DNA of 64,000 nucleotides from Spirosoma endophyticum (GCF_900112365.1 NZ_FOLQ01000006.1:124001-188000), one strand, 5' to 3'; shown: positions 34,363 to 43,397, numbered from the stretch's first letter. The notes: generated from the sequence alone by a model not told the origin. A program made the numbers and translations.

Positions 34363-34397
34363 GTGGGGGGCGGTTCGTTATATAGCTGACTCCCCAC
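34363..34397 (+). promoter_or_regulatory. Stem-loop between susD and GH32 genes
   Basis: Eight-bp stem (34363-34370 with 34390-34397, one G-T pair), 19-nt loop. No T run follows, so it is more likely an mRNA processing or stabilising element inside the operon than a full terminator. Confidence 0.4.
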
Positions 34398-34436
34398 TAT
34401 ATCTTTCTTATTCCTGAATTACTTACGCTACGCACT

Positions 34437-35951
34437 ATGAAAAAGCTACTCTTACCGATTGCCCTGCTGGTTGCCATGAGTCACATGTCGATGGGTCAGG
34501 CGGATACGAAGTCGGAACAGTACCGGCCGCAGTTTCACTTTTCGCCCAAGGCCCACTGGATCAACGATCCGAACGGAATGGTCTATTACAAAGGGACGTA
34601 TCATTTATTCTGTCAGTATTATCCCGATGCCAGCGTGTGGGGGCCGATGCACTGGATGCACGCCACCAGCAAAGACATGGTGCATTGGCAGGAACAACCC
34701 GTTGCGTTATATCCCGATAGTCTGGGCTATATTTTTTCGGGCAGCGCCGTTGTCGATGCAAACAATACATCGGGGTTCGGCAAGAATGGACAGGTGCCAA
34801 TGGTTGCCATTTTCACACATCATAATCCCAAATTAGAGAAATCGAAACCCGAACAGGTTCAAAGTCAGAGCCTAGCGTATAGCCTCGACGACGGTAAAAC
34901 GTGGACTAAATACGCTGGAAATCCGGTGCTGCCCAATCCCGGCATCACCGATTTTCGTGATCCGAAGGTGCGTTGGTATGAGGCTCAGAAAAAGTGGATC
35001 ATGACGCTGGCGACCAAAGATCGCATTACGTTCTACTCCTCACCAGACCTTAAATCCTGGTCAAAAGAAAGCGAGTTTGGCAGCGACGCGGGAGCGCATG
35101 GTGGCGTTTGGGAATGTCCGGATCTGTTTCCGCTGAAGCACAACGGCAAGGATGTTTGGGTGCTGATCGTGAATATCAACCCCGGTGGACCAAACAAAGG
35201 ATCGGCAGCGCAGTACTTCCTGGGCGATTTTGATGGAAAGGATTTCAAGGCTTATTCGAAAGAAACCAAATGGATGGATTTCGGAACGGACAATTACGCG
35301 GGCGTTACGTTCTCGAACACCAGCAACCGGGTCGTGCTGATGGGTTGGATGAATAACTGGCAGTACGCGAATAAAGTACCTACCGAAACCTGGCGCGGTG
35401 CTACCACTGTACCGCGTGACCTCGGCCTCAAAGAAGCGGGCAAAGAACTGTATCTGACGTCGACACCCGTGAAAGAACTTAATGCACTGAATGGCAAAAC
35501 AATATCCCTGACGAATGTGAACGTAAAAGGCAGCTACGATCTGACGCCCAAAACCGGGGGGAAATATGATACATTCAAACTGACGCTTTCTGCACCGGCC
35601 ACGAGTGATTTCTCCGTTATACTCGCCAATGAGCAAGGCAACGAGATAATCGTCGGATACGACAAAGGGGCCAATACGTACTACGTTGACCGGACGAAAT
35701 CGGGCAAAACAGATTTTGAGAAGGATTTCGGAAAGCGAATGACAGCCCCTCGCCTATCGACCGACAAAACGATTTCGCTAACGTTGCTGGTCGACGTTGC
35801 CTCTGCCGAACTCTTTGCCGACAATGGACTTACCGTCATGACGGGCATTTTCTTTCCGGATAAAGAGCTGTCCAAACTATCTGTTAAGTCTGGGACTGGC
35901 ATCATACTATCTACGTTGACCTATACCAAGTTGGCAGCTTCGGTGCAGTAA
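34437..35951 (+). CDS. Glycoside hydrolase family 32 (fructan / fructo-oligosaccharide hydrolase)
   Basis: 504 residues with a Sec signal peptide (about 1-20) and no lipobox. The GH32 five-blade propeller has the nucleophile Asp44 in WINDPNG, the transition-state stabiliser Asp175 in FRDP and the acid/base Glu226 in ECPDLF. WMNNWQYANKVPTETWRGATTVPRDL near 305-330 and the C-terminal beta-sandwich (about 355-500) are standard. GH32 enzymes release fructose from levan, inulin, fructo-oligosaccharides or sucrose; motif and domain make-up do not tell exo from endo action. With a Sec signal but no anchor it is probably periplasmic, working after SusC/SusD import. Confidence 0.95.
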   Translation: MKKLLLPIALLVAMSHMSMGQADTKSEQYRPQFHFSPKAHWINDPNGMVYYKGTYHLFCQYYPDASVWGPMHWMHATSKDMVHWQEQPVALYPDSLGYIFSGSAVVDANNTSGFGKNGQVPMVAIFTHHNPKLEKSKPEQVQSQSLAYSLDDGKTWTKYAGNPVLPNPGITDFRDPKVRWYEAQKKWIMTLATKDRITFYSSPDLKSWSKESEFGSDAGAHGGVWECPDLFPLKHNGKDVWVLIVNINPGGPNKGSAAQYFLGDFDGKDFKAYSKETKWMDFGTDNYAGVTFSNTSNRVVLMGWMNNWQYANKVPTETWRGATTVPRDLGLKEAGKELYLTSTPVKELNALNGKTISLTNVNVKGSYDLTPKTGGKYDTFKLTLSAPATSDFSVILANEQGNEIIVGYDKGANTYYVDRTKSGKTDFEKDFGKRMTAPRLSTDKTISLTLLVDVASAELFADNGLTVMTGIFFPDKELSKLSVKSGTGIILSTLTYTKLAASVQ

Positions 35952-35975
35952 GCACGCTACGTCGTTATTCATGAG

Positions 35976-36023
35976 AAAACCTCCCGTTTTGCAATATGAC
36001 AATCGCAAAATTCAGGAGGTTTT
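35976..36023 (+). terminator. Hairpin at the end of the fructan operon
   Basis: AAAACCTCC (35976-35984) pairs with GGAGGTTTT (36015-36023), and inside it TTTTGC pairs with GCAAAA. A second hairpin follows at 36031-36060 (8 plus 6 bp). Together they probably end the operon transcript; the right arm ends in TTTT but no long T run follows. Confidence 0.6.
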
Positions 36024-36228
36024 CAATGTTCACGAGCTTCCAAAATTTGGATAGCTCGTGTCACTTTACGGCAGGTACAGTACTGAAGATGATAAGGGGC
36101 AATCTATTGCAATAATTCGTATACTCTATAGCAACATACTAAATTCCTTATGTCCGTAACAAGCCTGCACATGCGTTACATATAGTTAACGGAAGAAAAA
36201 AGATAATGTTTTTACCAGGCGTTTTTTT

Positions 36229-37218
36229 TCAATTACTCGCCACTAGTTTAGCCTTAGGTGTAAACCGCTCGACTTTGTGTTGAACAGGTGCCAGGGTGTG
36301 CAGATAATCGTAGATTGCGCCCAGATCCTGCTCGCTCATTTTAGCATACATCGTCCAGGGCATCAGCGAGTTAAATTCTCCCTCATGAACTGTTGGCTGA
36401 TCGCTAGTCGCGTAGGCTTTAAACCGGCTTATAAAGGCGGCTTTCGTCCAGCTACCAATTCCCGACTGATCCGGCGTGATGTTCATGGAGCGAACGGTTC
36501 CGGTTGGTACCGGGAACTCCCGACCACCGGCAAAGTCCATACCCGGTAGGGGTTGCGATTGCGCATCAACGGGTGTGTGACACACCCCACAGGAGGCAAA
36601 GGTTGTTACGTATTTGCCATAAGCGATTCGGTCGGTCGTATCGGGCCGTACGCCGGGTTCGAGTTTAGCGGGAATCGTATTTACGATAAAGTTCATCGGA
36701 AAATCAGGCTCATCAGCCGGAATCGCGTTGGGAATGGGGGCTAAACTACGCAGATAAGCAATGATGTCTTTGACATCGTTAGGGTCCATGTGCGCATAAT
36801 TTTCGTAGGGCATCACCGGAAACAGCGCATGACCGTCACGATTTACGCCCGTTGTAATAGCCCGAAAAATTTCGCCATCGGTCCAGGCACCAAGACTTGC
36901 CGGGGTTAGATTTCGCGCGTAGAAATTACCAGGGAAGCCCAGCTCCCGGGTGAATGCTTCCCCGCCCTTGCCTTCCGTACCAACAATCATTGGCCCCGTT
37001 AGTTTTGTGAAGTCTCGCGTAGAATGGCAATCGATACAAACGGCCACGTGATTAGCCAGGTATTCGCCATGTTCGATCTGGGCGGCTGTTGCCTGAATTT
37101 TCATTTCGGGTGGAGGCCCCACATTGGGTAAGGCTAGTTTAACATAAGCCAGGCCAGCACTAATAATCAAAACAAGCGCAGCCAGTACGCCAACGGCAAT
37201 TTTTACAATTGGTTTCAT
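36229..37218 (-). CDS. Diheme cytochrome c family protein, membrane-anchored
   Basis: 329 residues from the ATG at 37218, which gives an N-terminal anchor helix (about 5-27) without a typical cleavage site. Two heme c sites are visible: CIDCH at 61-65 and CGVCH near residue 205. Each is followed by a Met-containing loop (for example LFPVMPYENYAHM and LMPWTMYAKM) likely to supply the second iron ligand. YLRSLAP and YLHTLAP end each domain. It resembles the diheme subunits of alcohol, aldehyde or thiosulfate dehydrogenases. No dehydrogenase partner lies beside it. It would act in the periplasm as electron carrier. Confidence 0.88.
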   Translation of the reverse strand: MKPIVKIAVGVLAALVLIISAGLAYVKLALPNVGPPPEMKIQATAAQIEHGEYLANHVAVCIDCHSTRDFTKLTGPMIVGTEGKGGEAFTRELGFPGNFYARNLTPASLGAWTDGEIFRAITTGVNRDGHALFPVMPYENYAHMDPNDVKDIIAYLRSLAPIPNAIPADEPDFPMNFIVNTIPAKLEPGVRPDTTDRIAYGKYVTTFASCGVCHTPVDAQSQPLPGMDFAGGREFPVPTGTVRSMNITPDQSGIGSWTKAAFISRFKAYATSDQPTVHEGEFNSLMPWTMYAKMSEQDLGAIYDYLHTLAPVQHKVERFTPKAKLVASN

Positions 37219-37317
37219 AATTTTAAGTTGTGAAAAAGAGGAATTCCACAAGTTCACACCAATTCTAAACTGACCATAAAAAAATTGTGTAAGCGGTTGC
37301 TCTTTAATTAAATAGCA

Positions 37318-37371
37318 AAAAAAAGTCTGTCATTTCCTCACCGATCGGTGAGGAAATGACAGACTTTTTTT
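37318..37371. terminator. 54-bp perfect palindrome without loop, bidirectional terminator-like
   Basis: Arms 37318-37344 and 37345-37371 are exact reverse complements with centre CCGATCGG. A tracts on one side and T tracts on the other fit a bidirectional terminator for the minus-strand gene ending at 37434, 63 nt away. Confidence 0.8.
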
Positions 37372-37433
37372 GATTATAGACCAGCGATCAGGCATTACCG
37401 GAAAAAGAATCTTACCTGATTTAACCAAAACTA

Positions 37434-38516
37434 CTAGGCTGCCATTGGCAGGTAGGAATCCTGTTCTGAGGCTGGAGGAGTCAGCATGGGTGCGATGATC
37501 GTGTTCATACGCTCCCGCACAAAACTCTCCTGTAAATACGACGGCAATTTAGCCACAAGCTGGCGGTACGCCTGAATACCGAGTGCCTTGGCAATGTAAG
37601 CTTCATGTACGGTATTCACATGCGATACAATGTTGACTAGACTCTGGTGAAACAATTTAACGTCAATCTCAGAGTCAACAAAGCGCTCGATCTCACGATT
37701 TGTCGACGAAATTCGCAACCGGCTCAACATATCGAAGTAGGTCGTATAGCCGATCTGCTTCGCCAGTTGTTTGTACTGTTCAATACTGAATTTCTGTAAA
37801 ATCTCACCCGTTTTCGGGCTACGTAACGCCGTTTTCGGATTATTCTGAATTGCATTACGTAGTGCTTTCACTCGCTGATCACGCGTTGTTTTCAGGAATT
37901 GCGCCAGCTCAGCCTGAGCCGAAGCCGCCCGGGATGGCAACAACAAATCGGTTTTAGTAGCTGCACTGAACCGTTTGGCCATCGGCAACCGCTGAATCCG
38001 ATAATTATTAATCGGGCCGAGTGCGTAATAGCCAACTGATGCCGGATAATAGCCGCGTACGACCATATTGCCAACCCGTTTCCGGATCAACTCTTCATTG
38101 CTAACATTAATGCCCTGCACAGCCAGAAATGCCCGTGCGCTGAACAGTACGCTGTAATAAGCCTGTGGAAACGTCCAGTGCAACGAACTTTGCAGATACT
38201 GCTCGTCATTGACAACGGGCGTAATACGCAATGCATATTCGGCACTCCAGCTATTCAATAATAATTTCTCCAGCGCTTTCCGGTTCTCATCCGTTACGCG
38301 TCCGTAGAACTGTTTAAAAATAGGAAATTTGATAAGGTCAAAAAGGTCGTTCTGATGATGAATGTGATAATCCATCGCAAAAAAATGGTTCAGAAATACC
38401 TGCGCCGGAATCGATTTCCGCCAGTTGTCATCGAGCGGCAAATTGCCCGCTGAAGTCGGTGCAAGAGGTGCCTGAGCGTTCGGGGAATGCATCGTCACGT
38501 TGGTTATCTGTGTCAT
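37434..38516 (-). CDS. Hypothetical protein, largely helical
   Basis: 360 residues without signal peptide or membrane helix. It begins with an Asn/Pro/Ala-rich tail (1-32). The core is helical: WSAEYALRITP near 89, then HWTFPQAYYSVLFSARAFLAVQG near 112-134, which weakly recalls the last helix of HEPN nucleotide-binding proteins (AYY...F..AR..L), but I cannot show the HEPN R-x4-6-H motif. A second helical block spans about 205-340. I do not recognise the family, and the cytosolic role is unknown. Neighbours are a cytochrome c gene downstream and an OmpA-type gene transcribed divergently. Confidence 0.65.
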   Translation of the reverse strand: MTQITNVTMHSPNAQAPLAPTSAGNLPLDDNWRKSIPAQVFLNHFFAMDYHIHHQNDLFDLIKFPIFKQFYGRVTDENRKALEKLLLNSWSAEYALRITPVVNDEQYLQSSLHWTFPQAYYSVLFSARAFLAVQGINVSNEELIRKRVGNMVVRGYYPASVGYYALGPINNYRIQRLPMAKRFSAATKTDLLLPSRAASAQAELAQFLKTTRDQRVKALRNAIQNNPKTALRSPKTGEILQKFSIEQYKQLAKQIGYTTYFDMLSRLRISSTNREIERFVDSEIDVKLFHQSLVNIVSHVNTVHEAYIAKALGIQAYRQLVAKLPSYLQESFVRERMNTIIAPMLTPPASEQDSYLPMAA

Positions 38517-38662
38517 AATTTATTAACGAAAAATCATCTTTCAGGGTTCATTTTTGGCCAATAATTTAAGCCGCATAATACTTTGATTATCAGTTAATTA
38601 TAGTCAATTTTTTAAGCTTAAAAAGTAACCTAAAAGCAGCTTATTTACACCATGACATTACC

Positions 38663-38692
38663 TTTACTTTTAGCTTTTTCAGCGTACTTTTG
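38663..38692 (+). promoter_or_regulatory. Promoter of the OmpA-like protein gene
   Basis: TTTA (38663-38666), 18-nt spacer, TACTTTTG (38685-38692), an exact TAnnTTTG match. It lies inside the longer open frame that begins at 38652 and 29 nt before the ATG at 38721, which supports the later start. Confidence 0.5.
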
Positions 38693-38720
38693 GGATCGCT
38701 CTTTTCGTTGCCTATATAGC

Positions 38721-39635
38721 ATGAAGTGGATAAATTGTGTAGTAGTTGCTGGCGGAATATGCCTGATTAACATAGTGCCCTTAATCAGCTGGAGTCAGCC
38801 TCAGCAATCGGCCAAACCAGCCCAGGGAATGGCATCTGTAGAAGGGAGTGTGCAGGATGCCGCCACGAAAAGGCCAATTGTTAGCGCTACGGTGGTGGCT
38901 AAAAATCAGGCGGGTGTACTTAAAGCGCAGCAACTAACCAACGCTGATGGAAGTTTTTCATTTAAGCTCGACCCTAAACAGTCGTACCTTCTTAGTTTCC
39001 AGGCGCCTGGTTACGATACGTATGATGAGCCACTCGTATTTACATCGTCCAGAGTTGAGTCCCTTAAGAAGCGCCCAACACTTTTGTACCTGCCTGGTAC
39101 AAGGCCCGCTAGTACACCTCCGCCCCCTGCACCAACGGCAGCTACGTCGGCAGTGGCCGTATCGAATACACTAGCTACTGCCCAATCAACTTCTGGCAAT
39201 ACGGCATCGACTACCAATGCCCGCGTAGCGCCCCCTAAAACGCTTGACGCTAAAGTGGTGTATACGCCCCCACTTGTTGTGGCCGCTGTTGGCAAAACGA
39301 CGCAACTACGTGCTATTCAGTTTGTGCAAAGCAAACCCGAACTTCTGCCCGACGCCATGCCCGCGCTGGAACAACTTCTGCAGTTTCTGCAAGGCAAACC
39401 CACTGCCGAAATTGAGCTGTCGGGGCACACGGATAACCAGGGCGATTTCGACGAGAATCTGCGGCTGTCGAAGCAGCGCGTGGAAGTGGTGAAAGAGTAC
39501 CTGGTGAAGAACGGGATCGCGGCCAGCCGGATCACTACGCGCGGTTACGGGCCTACAAGACCCATCGCCAGTAACAATACTGAGACCACCCGACAACTCA
39601 ATCGACGCGTAGAAATGATTGTGGTGAAAGAATAA
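38721..39635 (+). CDS. OmpA-family peptidoglycan-associated protein with carboxypeptidase regulatory-like domain
   Basis: 304 residues from the ATG at 38721, chosen for the signal peptide (MKWINCVVVAGGICLINIVPLISWS) and a promoter-like box just before it. The frame is open to an earlier ATG at 38652. Domains: CarboxypepD_reg-like (about 38-130: VEGSVQDAATKRPIVSATVV), a Pro/Ala/Thr-rich linker (about 135-190), and an OmpA C-terminal domain (about 200-304) with ELSGHTDNQGDFDENLRLSKQRVEVVKEYL and TRGYGPTRPI, the conserved Asp and Arg that bind diaminopimelate. It likely tethers the outer membrane to peptidoglycan or sits in the periplasm; no membrane barrel is present. Confidence 0.85.
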   Translation: MKWINCVVVAGGICLINIVPLISWSQPQQSAKPAQGMASVEGSVQDAATKRPIVSATVVAKNQAGVLKAQQLTNADGSFSFKLDPKQSYLLSFQAPGYDTYDEPLVFTSSRVESLKKRPTLLYLPGTRPASTPPPPAPTAATSAVAVSNTLATAQSTSGNTASTTNARVAPPKTLDAKVVYTPPLVVAAVGKTTQLRAIQFVQSKPELLPDAMPALEQLLQFLQGKPTAEIELSGHTDNQGDFDENLRLSKQRVEVVKEYLVKNGIAASRITTRGYGPTRPIASNNTETTRQLNRRVEMIVVKE

Positions 39636-39670
39636 CCTGGCCAATAATCGGCTCAACAATATGCTATAGC

Positions 39671-39728
39671 TTGAGTTAACTAAAATGGCAACTGATTTAG
39701 CCGTGGCAAAATCTGCCAGTTAACTCAA
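39671..39728 (+). repeat. 11-bp inverted repeat in the leader of the HhH gene
   Basis: TTGAGTTAACT (39671-39681) pairs with AGTTAACTCAA (39718-39728), enclosing GGCA / TGCC. It ends 9 nt before the ATG at 39738, so the structure could affect translation start or bind a regulator. Confidence 0.5.
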
Positions 39729-39737
39729 CTCAACGCT

Positions 39738-40268
39738 ATGACAAAGAAGGGAAAAACTATTGGCGACGTATCTGATCATTTGCGTCATGATCAGGCAACA
39801 ACTCATAAACCAGAAGCCGAACCCGTAGGTGATGTGCTCAATGAAAACACGACCCTCGACCTCATCATCAGTCCTACTGGTTATGTCATGGAATTGTCGG
39901 ATACTGTCGACTCAATGGATGGGGCAAAAACCGAAGTTATAGATATTATCAGCGAAGCGGATGGCACAGATATTGAACTGACCATTATTGAAGAGCCGAC
40001 AGATAAGCCAGGTGTCGACAGTGTAGATCGGTTCGTAGAAATTAGAGGCATTGGGCCAAAAGTGGCCAATTTGTTGGTACAGGCGGGTATCCGGCAATTT
40101 TCTAAACTAGCCGAGACGCCTGTCGAGCGTATTCGGGAAATACTCTCGTCGGCGGGTTCGCATTACCGCATTTACGACCCTTCCAGCTGGCCGCAACAGG
40201 CAAAACAATTAGCTGACAGTAAACTAACGCCTTTACTACCCAGCCAGCCCACCAAACCTAATTCGTAG
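39738..40268 (+). CDS. Helix-hairpin-helix domain protein
   Basis: 176 residues, cytosolic. The first 95 residues are acidic and low in predicted structure (EPVGDVLNENTT, DIISEADGTDIELTII). The C-terminal part (about 98-165) is a helix-hairpin-helix module of the DUF4332-like kind: FVEIRGIGPKVANLLVQAGIRQFSKLAET, REILSSAG and YDPSSWPQQAKQLAD. In Bacteroidota this module often follows ribosomal or DNA-binding proteins and probably contacts nucleic acid or proteins. Function unknown. The 5' leader carries an inverted repeat. Confidence 0.78.
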   Translation: MTKKGKTIGDVSDHLRHDQATTHKPEAEPVGDVLNENTTLDLIISPTGYVMELSDTVDSMDGAKTEVIDIISEADGTDIELTIIEEPTDKPGVDSVDRFVEIRGIGPKVANLLVQAGIRQFSKLAETPVERIREILSSAGSHYRIYDPSSWPQQAKQLADSKLTPLLPSQPTKPNS

Positions 40269-40280
40269 AGGGACAATTTC

Positions 40281-41162
40281 TTATGTAGACGCCACCCTCC
40301 TGCCCAGCCACAGACCGCCAATTACCAGCGCAGTACCGACGATGGTATACGTAGTGATGGGTTCGCCCATGAGGAAATATGAGTATATAAAGCCGAAAAG
40401 TGGGCAAAGAAACAGCCATAGCGACGCCCGGATGGGATCTTGCCGAACAAGGTAAAACCACAATTGTAAAGCGCCGACAGAAACCGGCAGGATAAGCCAG
40501 AATACCGACGCCCAGAACCTCATATCGTAATGCGACGTACTGAAAGCCGCTGGGTCTACCGCAGCACTGATGCAGGTAAATGGCAGGAGCAATAGACCGC
40601 CCAACAACACCTGCCAGCCATTGATAACGAGATCAGGTAATCGCCATGTAAGACTGGCATAATACACCGTAGCCGCCGACACGGAGACCATACCACCGAG
40701 CAATATGAGCAGTCCTTCGACGGTGGCATAACTATTCTGAAGCAGCGGATACGTAGCAATACCTACGCCCGTCAGGCCCAGCAGTAACCCACCCGTCTCA
40801 TTCCAGCGCGGCATCCGACGCAACCAGATCGCCGATAGCAAGGCAATGAAAAGCGGATTGGTTGCCGTTGATAAACTGCCAATGCCTGCTGATACCTGCT
40901 TAAGCGCCAGCACAAAGGCGCCCAGGTAGATCGTTGTGTTGAGCAGCGCGAAAATGGCCAGTTGCCGCCATTCTACGCCCGTTGGCCAGGCATCTTTGGT
41001 ACGCTGAATACCATACGCAAACAGCAGCATACCGCCCCCTGCGATAAAGAATCGAACATTAGCCAGAATGAGCGGATGAACCGACTGAACACCAAACTTA
41101 GTAGCGACGGATGCCGATGCCCAAAGGGCCGCAAAAAGAAGACCGGGAATGAGGTTGCGCAC
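40281..41162 (-). CDS. EamA/DMT-family membrane transporter
   Basis: 293 residues, ten predicted membrane helices in two EamA repeats (about 1-135 and 145-285). PGLLFAALWASASVATKFGV starts the first, the usual DMT opening; NATNP-like LSTATNPLFIALLSAIWLRR near 95-115 and LGLTGVGIA near 127 are typical, and PLFGFIYSYFLMGEPIT near 247-263 is the second repeat's signature. DMT proteins export or import amino acids, nucleosides or drugs; the substrate is unknown. The gene is convergent with the HhH gene (12 nt apart). Confidence 0.9.
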   Translation of the reverse strand: MRNLIPGLLFAALWASASVATKFGVQSVHPLILANVRFFIAGGGMLLFAYGIQRTKDAWPTGVEWRQLAIFALLNTTIYLGAFVLALKQVSAGIGSLSTATNPLFIALLSAIWLRRMPRWNETGGLLLGLTGVGIATYPLLQNSYATVEGLLILLGGMVSVSAATVYYASLTWRLPDLVINGWQVLLGGLLLLPFTCISAAVDPAAFSTSHYDMRFWASVFWLILPVSVGALQLWFYLVRQDPIRASLWLFLCPLFGFIYSYFLMGEPITTYTIVGTALVIGGLWLGRRVAST

Positions 41163-41224
41163 AGTTACAAATTTCGAATGCGTACTTTACCGTTACTATT
41201 CAGGAGCGGAATAAGTAGCTAGGC

Positions 41225-41257
41225 ATTGCAGATCCAGTTGTGATCTGGATCTGCAAT
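41225..41257 (-). terminator. Hairpin downstream of nadE
   Basis: Perfect 13-bp stem (41225-41237 with 41245-41257), 7-nt loop, 26 nt beyond the nadE stop on the minus strand. No T run follows, so terminator activity is uncertain. Confidence 0.45.
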
Positions 41258-41282
41258 AATTTCATTTTCACCAAATATAGAC

Positions 41283-43397
41283 CTAAAACCCAATCTTGCT
41301 TCGGCCGGGCGTACTCTTGCGGCTGCTCGGCGTTTGCCCGGCCGCCCAGTCACGCATTTCGGCCAGTTCCTTCTCAAAACCTCCCGACAGAATCGGAAAG
41401 CGACACCACGAACGCGGATCGAGGTTGTGGTCATCGAGGTGAAAGGAAGGTGCATAACGCTCGCGCTTCCACTGGTTACGGCTCCAGAGTTTGAAAAATC
41501 GCTCCACCCAAACCAGGAGCTTCTCGCGGTCATATTGCGGCCTGCCGTCGTGGCCATCGTACCGAACTTCAACCAATTTCAATACGTCAATCGGCGGCTG
41601 CTTGTCGCGGATGGCGGCTTCTTCAATCGAGTTCAGTACGTCATACGGCATTAGGTCGTCTTCGTCGGTTTGCTTCTTGTCCAGCGGCCGGAGTTCGGCC
41701 GTTGGCTGCAGATTATTGACAGCGTGTAATCCCTTGACTTTAATGAGCTGGTCAGACACGGTAGAATCAATGGTCGCTCCGGTGCGATCCGCTGGTGTCG
41801 ATTCATTTTTAACGTTCAGCCCAACCGTTTCTAACCACCGCAACCAGCCACGCAGGAAATGCTTGTCGATGCCCGTAATTGGCGAAATGCTGCCCGCCGT
41901 GTCGCCGTCCATCGTAGCATAGCCAACAGCGGCTTCGGAGCGGTTGGAGGTTGTTAGCAGCAACGCATTGTTCAGATTGGCCAGCATCCAGATACTCGGA
42001 GCCCGCACCCGCGCCTGTATGTTTTGCAATGCCAGGTCGTCCGTCTCCCACGACAGTTGGCGACCTAACTGCTCCTCAATCAGGCCGCGATACGTATCGA
42101 CGAGTCCATTGATGTTAATATTCATGAACGTAGCACCGATGTCGTCGGCCAGTTCTTTTGCCGAATTGAACGTATCATCCGATGAATTTTCGGTGCCCTG
42201 ATACATCACGGTCAGCAGTTTACCAAGTATCTCCTCCGGCGTTTTACAGTCCTGAATAGCCTTGATGTAGCCAAGCTTTTTCTTAACTCCGTCGATACCA
42301 AGATTTTCAACCGCCATCCGAATCATCAGAAACACCAGTGCGGCAATAGCCGATGAATCGGCTCCACCGCTCAGCGACAAAACGTATCCCTGCGAGCGGC
42401 TTTTTCGCAGGTAATCGAACAGGCCAAGCGCAACAGCCCGCGCAAATTCTTCTTCTTTGAGGTATCCGCCCCGTTCCCAGGCTTCGAGTTCGGCTCGCTG
42501 AACAACCGGCGCAATGTCGGGCCATTCGAATCGCTCCGAAACCCGAAGATTTGGATACGCCAACGCAATGTTGCCCCGGTTCTGCGTCTGATTAAGCCGG
42601 GTAGCATCCACATCGACAACCGCCGGAACAATCAGAAAATCTTCGTAACTCAGGCGATTTCCGGATACCAGCAGTTCGCCGTTTGACGCCACCATCGCGT
42701 CGCCATCGTAAATTATCCGACCCGCTTCATTACCTAACATGTTGGCATACACGTAGCTGACACCAAAAGCCCGTGAGGCATCAACCACGAAGCGCTCGCG
42801 TACCTGCGATTTCAGGAAGGCAAAGTGGCTGGCCGTCGGGTTCAGGATAACATCAACGCCCCGTTCATACAGAATACGACCCGGCCGGTTAGCCACCCAG
42901 GCATCTTCGCAAATCTCGAAACCAATGCGAACGCCCGACAGGTCAAACACTACGTCGCCAAACGGGTATGAAAAGTCGCCGATCTTGATTTCGTCACGAA
43001 CGTAGGGATTCCAGGGCTGGAACCAGCGCGATTCGTAATGGACGCCATTGTTCGCCACATATTGCTTCACTGCAAAACCCAAAATTCGTTTGTTGGCAAT
43101 CAGGCAGGCCGTGTCATAGGTCCGGTTGTTATGCCGAAGTGGCAAACCGACCGCCACGACAATATCGCTGGTATGCTCGACAATTTCCAGCAATGATGCA
43201 ATCGACTGATCAATCGTATTTTGAGCGAAAAATGCATCCTCACAACCGTATCCCGAAATGCAGAGTTCGGTCAAACATAGGAGACTAACGTTCTGCTTCT
43301 GAGCCTCTTCGATGGCGTCGATGATATTTTGCCTGTTGTGATCCCATGCCAGTGGTATCTGGTTAAGCACTCCGGCGGCTACTTTAAGAAGTTTCAT
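41283..43397 (-). CDS. nadE: Glutamine-dependent NAD+ synthetase
   Basis: 704 residues, two domains. The N-terminal nitrilase-fold glutaminase (about 1-280) has Glu44 in LCLTELCISG, a Lys near 120 and Cys in GFEICEDAW near 175. The C-terminal NAD synthase (about 320-660) has SLSGGADSSAIAALVF (P loop of ATP pyrophosphatases), TTSNRSEAAVGYATMDGDTAGSISPI, and TADRTGATIDSTVSDQ-like segments. It makes NAD+ from deamido-NAD+, glutamine and ATP in the cytosol, the last step of NAD synthesis. Length matches the long bacterial form. The last 25 residues are basic and Ser-rich. It is transcribed toward the EamA gene. Confidence 0.94.
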   Translation of the reverse strand: MKLLKVAAGVLNQIPLAWDHNRQNIIDAIEEAQKQNVSLLCLTELCISGYGCEDAFFAQNTIDQSIASLLEIVEHTSDIVVAVGLPLRHNNRTYDTACLIANKRILGFAVKQYVANNGVHYESRWFQPWNPYVRDEIKIGDFSYPFGDVVFDLSGVRIGFEICEDAWVANRPGRILYERGVDVILNPTASHFAFLKSQVRERFVVDASRAFGVSYVYANMLGNEAGRIIYDGDAMVASNGELLVSGNRLSYEDFLIVPAVVDVDATRLNQTQNRGNIALAYPNLRVSERFEWPDIAPVVQRAELEAWERGGYLKEEEFARAVALGLFDYLRKSRSQGYVLSLSGGADSSAIAALVFLMIRMAVENLGIDGVKKKLGYIKAIQDCKTPEEILGKLLTVMYQGTENSSDDTFNSAKELADDIGATFMNININGLVDTYRGLIEEQLGRQLSWETDDLALQNIQARVRAPSIWMLANLNNALLLTTSNRSEAAVGYATMDGDTAGSISPITGIDKHFLRGWLRWLETVGLNVKNESTPADRTGATIDSTVSDQLIKVKGLHAVNNLQPTAELRPLDKKQTDEDDLMPYDVLNSIEEAAIRDKQPPIDVLKLVEVRYDGHDGRPQYDREKLLVWVERFFKLWSRNQWKRERYAPSFHLDDHNLDPRSWCRFPILSGGFEKELAEMRDWAAGQTPSSRKSTPGRSKIGF

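Noticed and set aside
37434..38516. Calling the 360-residue protein a HEPN toxin
   Set aside because: Only a short aromatic helix is similar; no R-x4-6-H motif and no antitoxin partner is visible.
38652..38720. Earlier ATG of the OmpA-like gene
   Set aside because: A promoter-like element (38663-38692) lies within this stretch and the ATG at 38721 gives a normal signal peptide.
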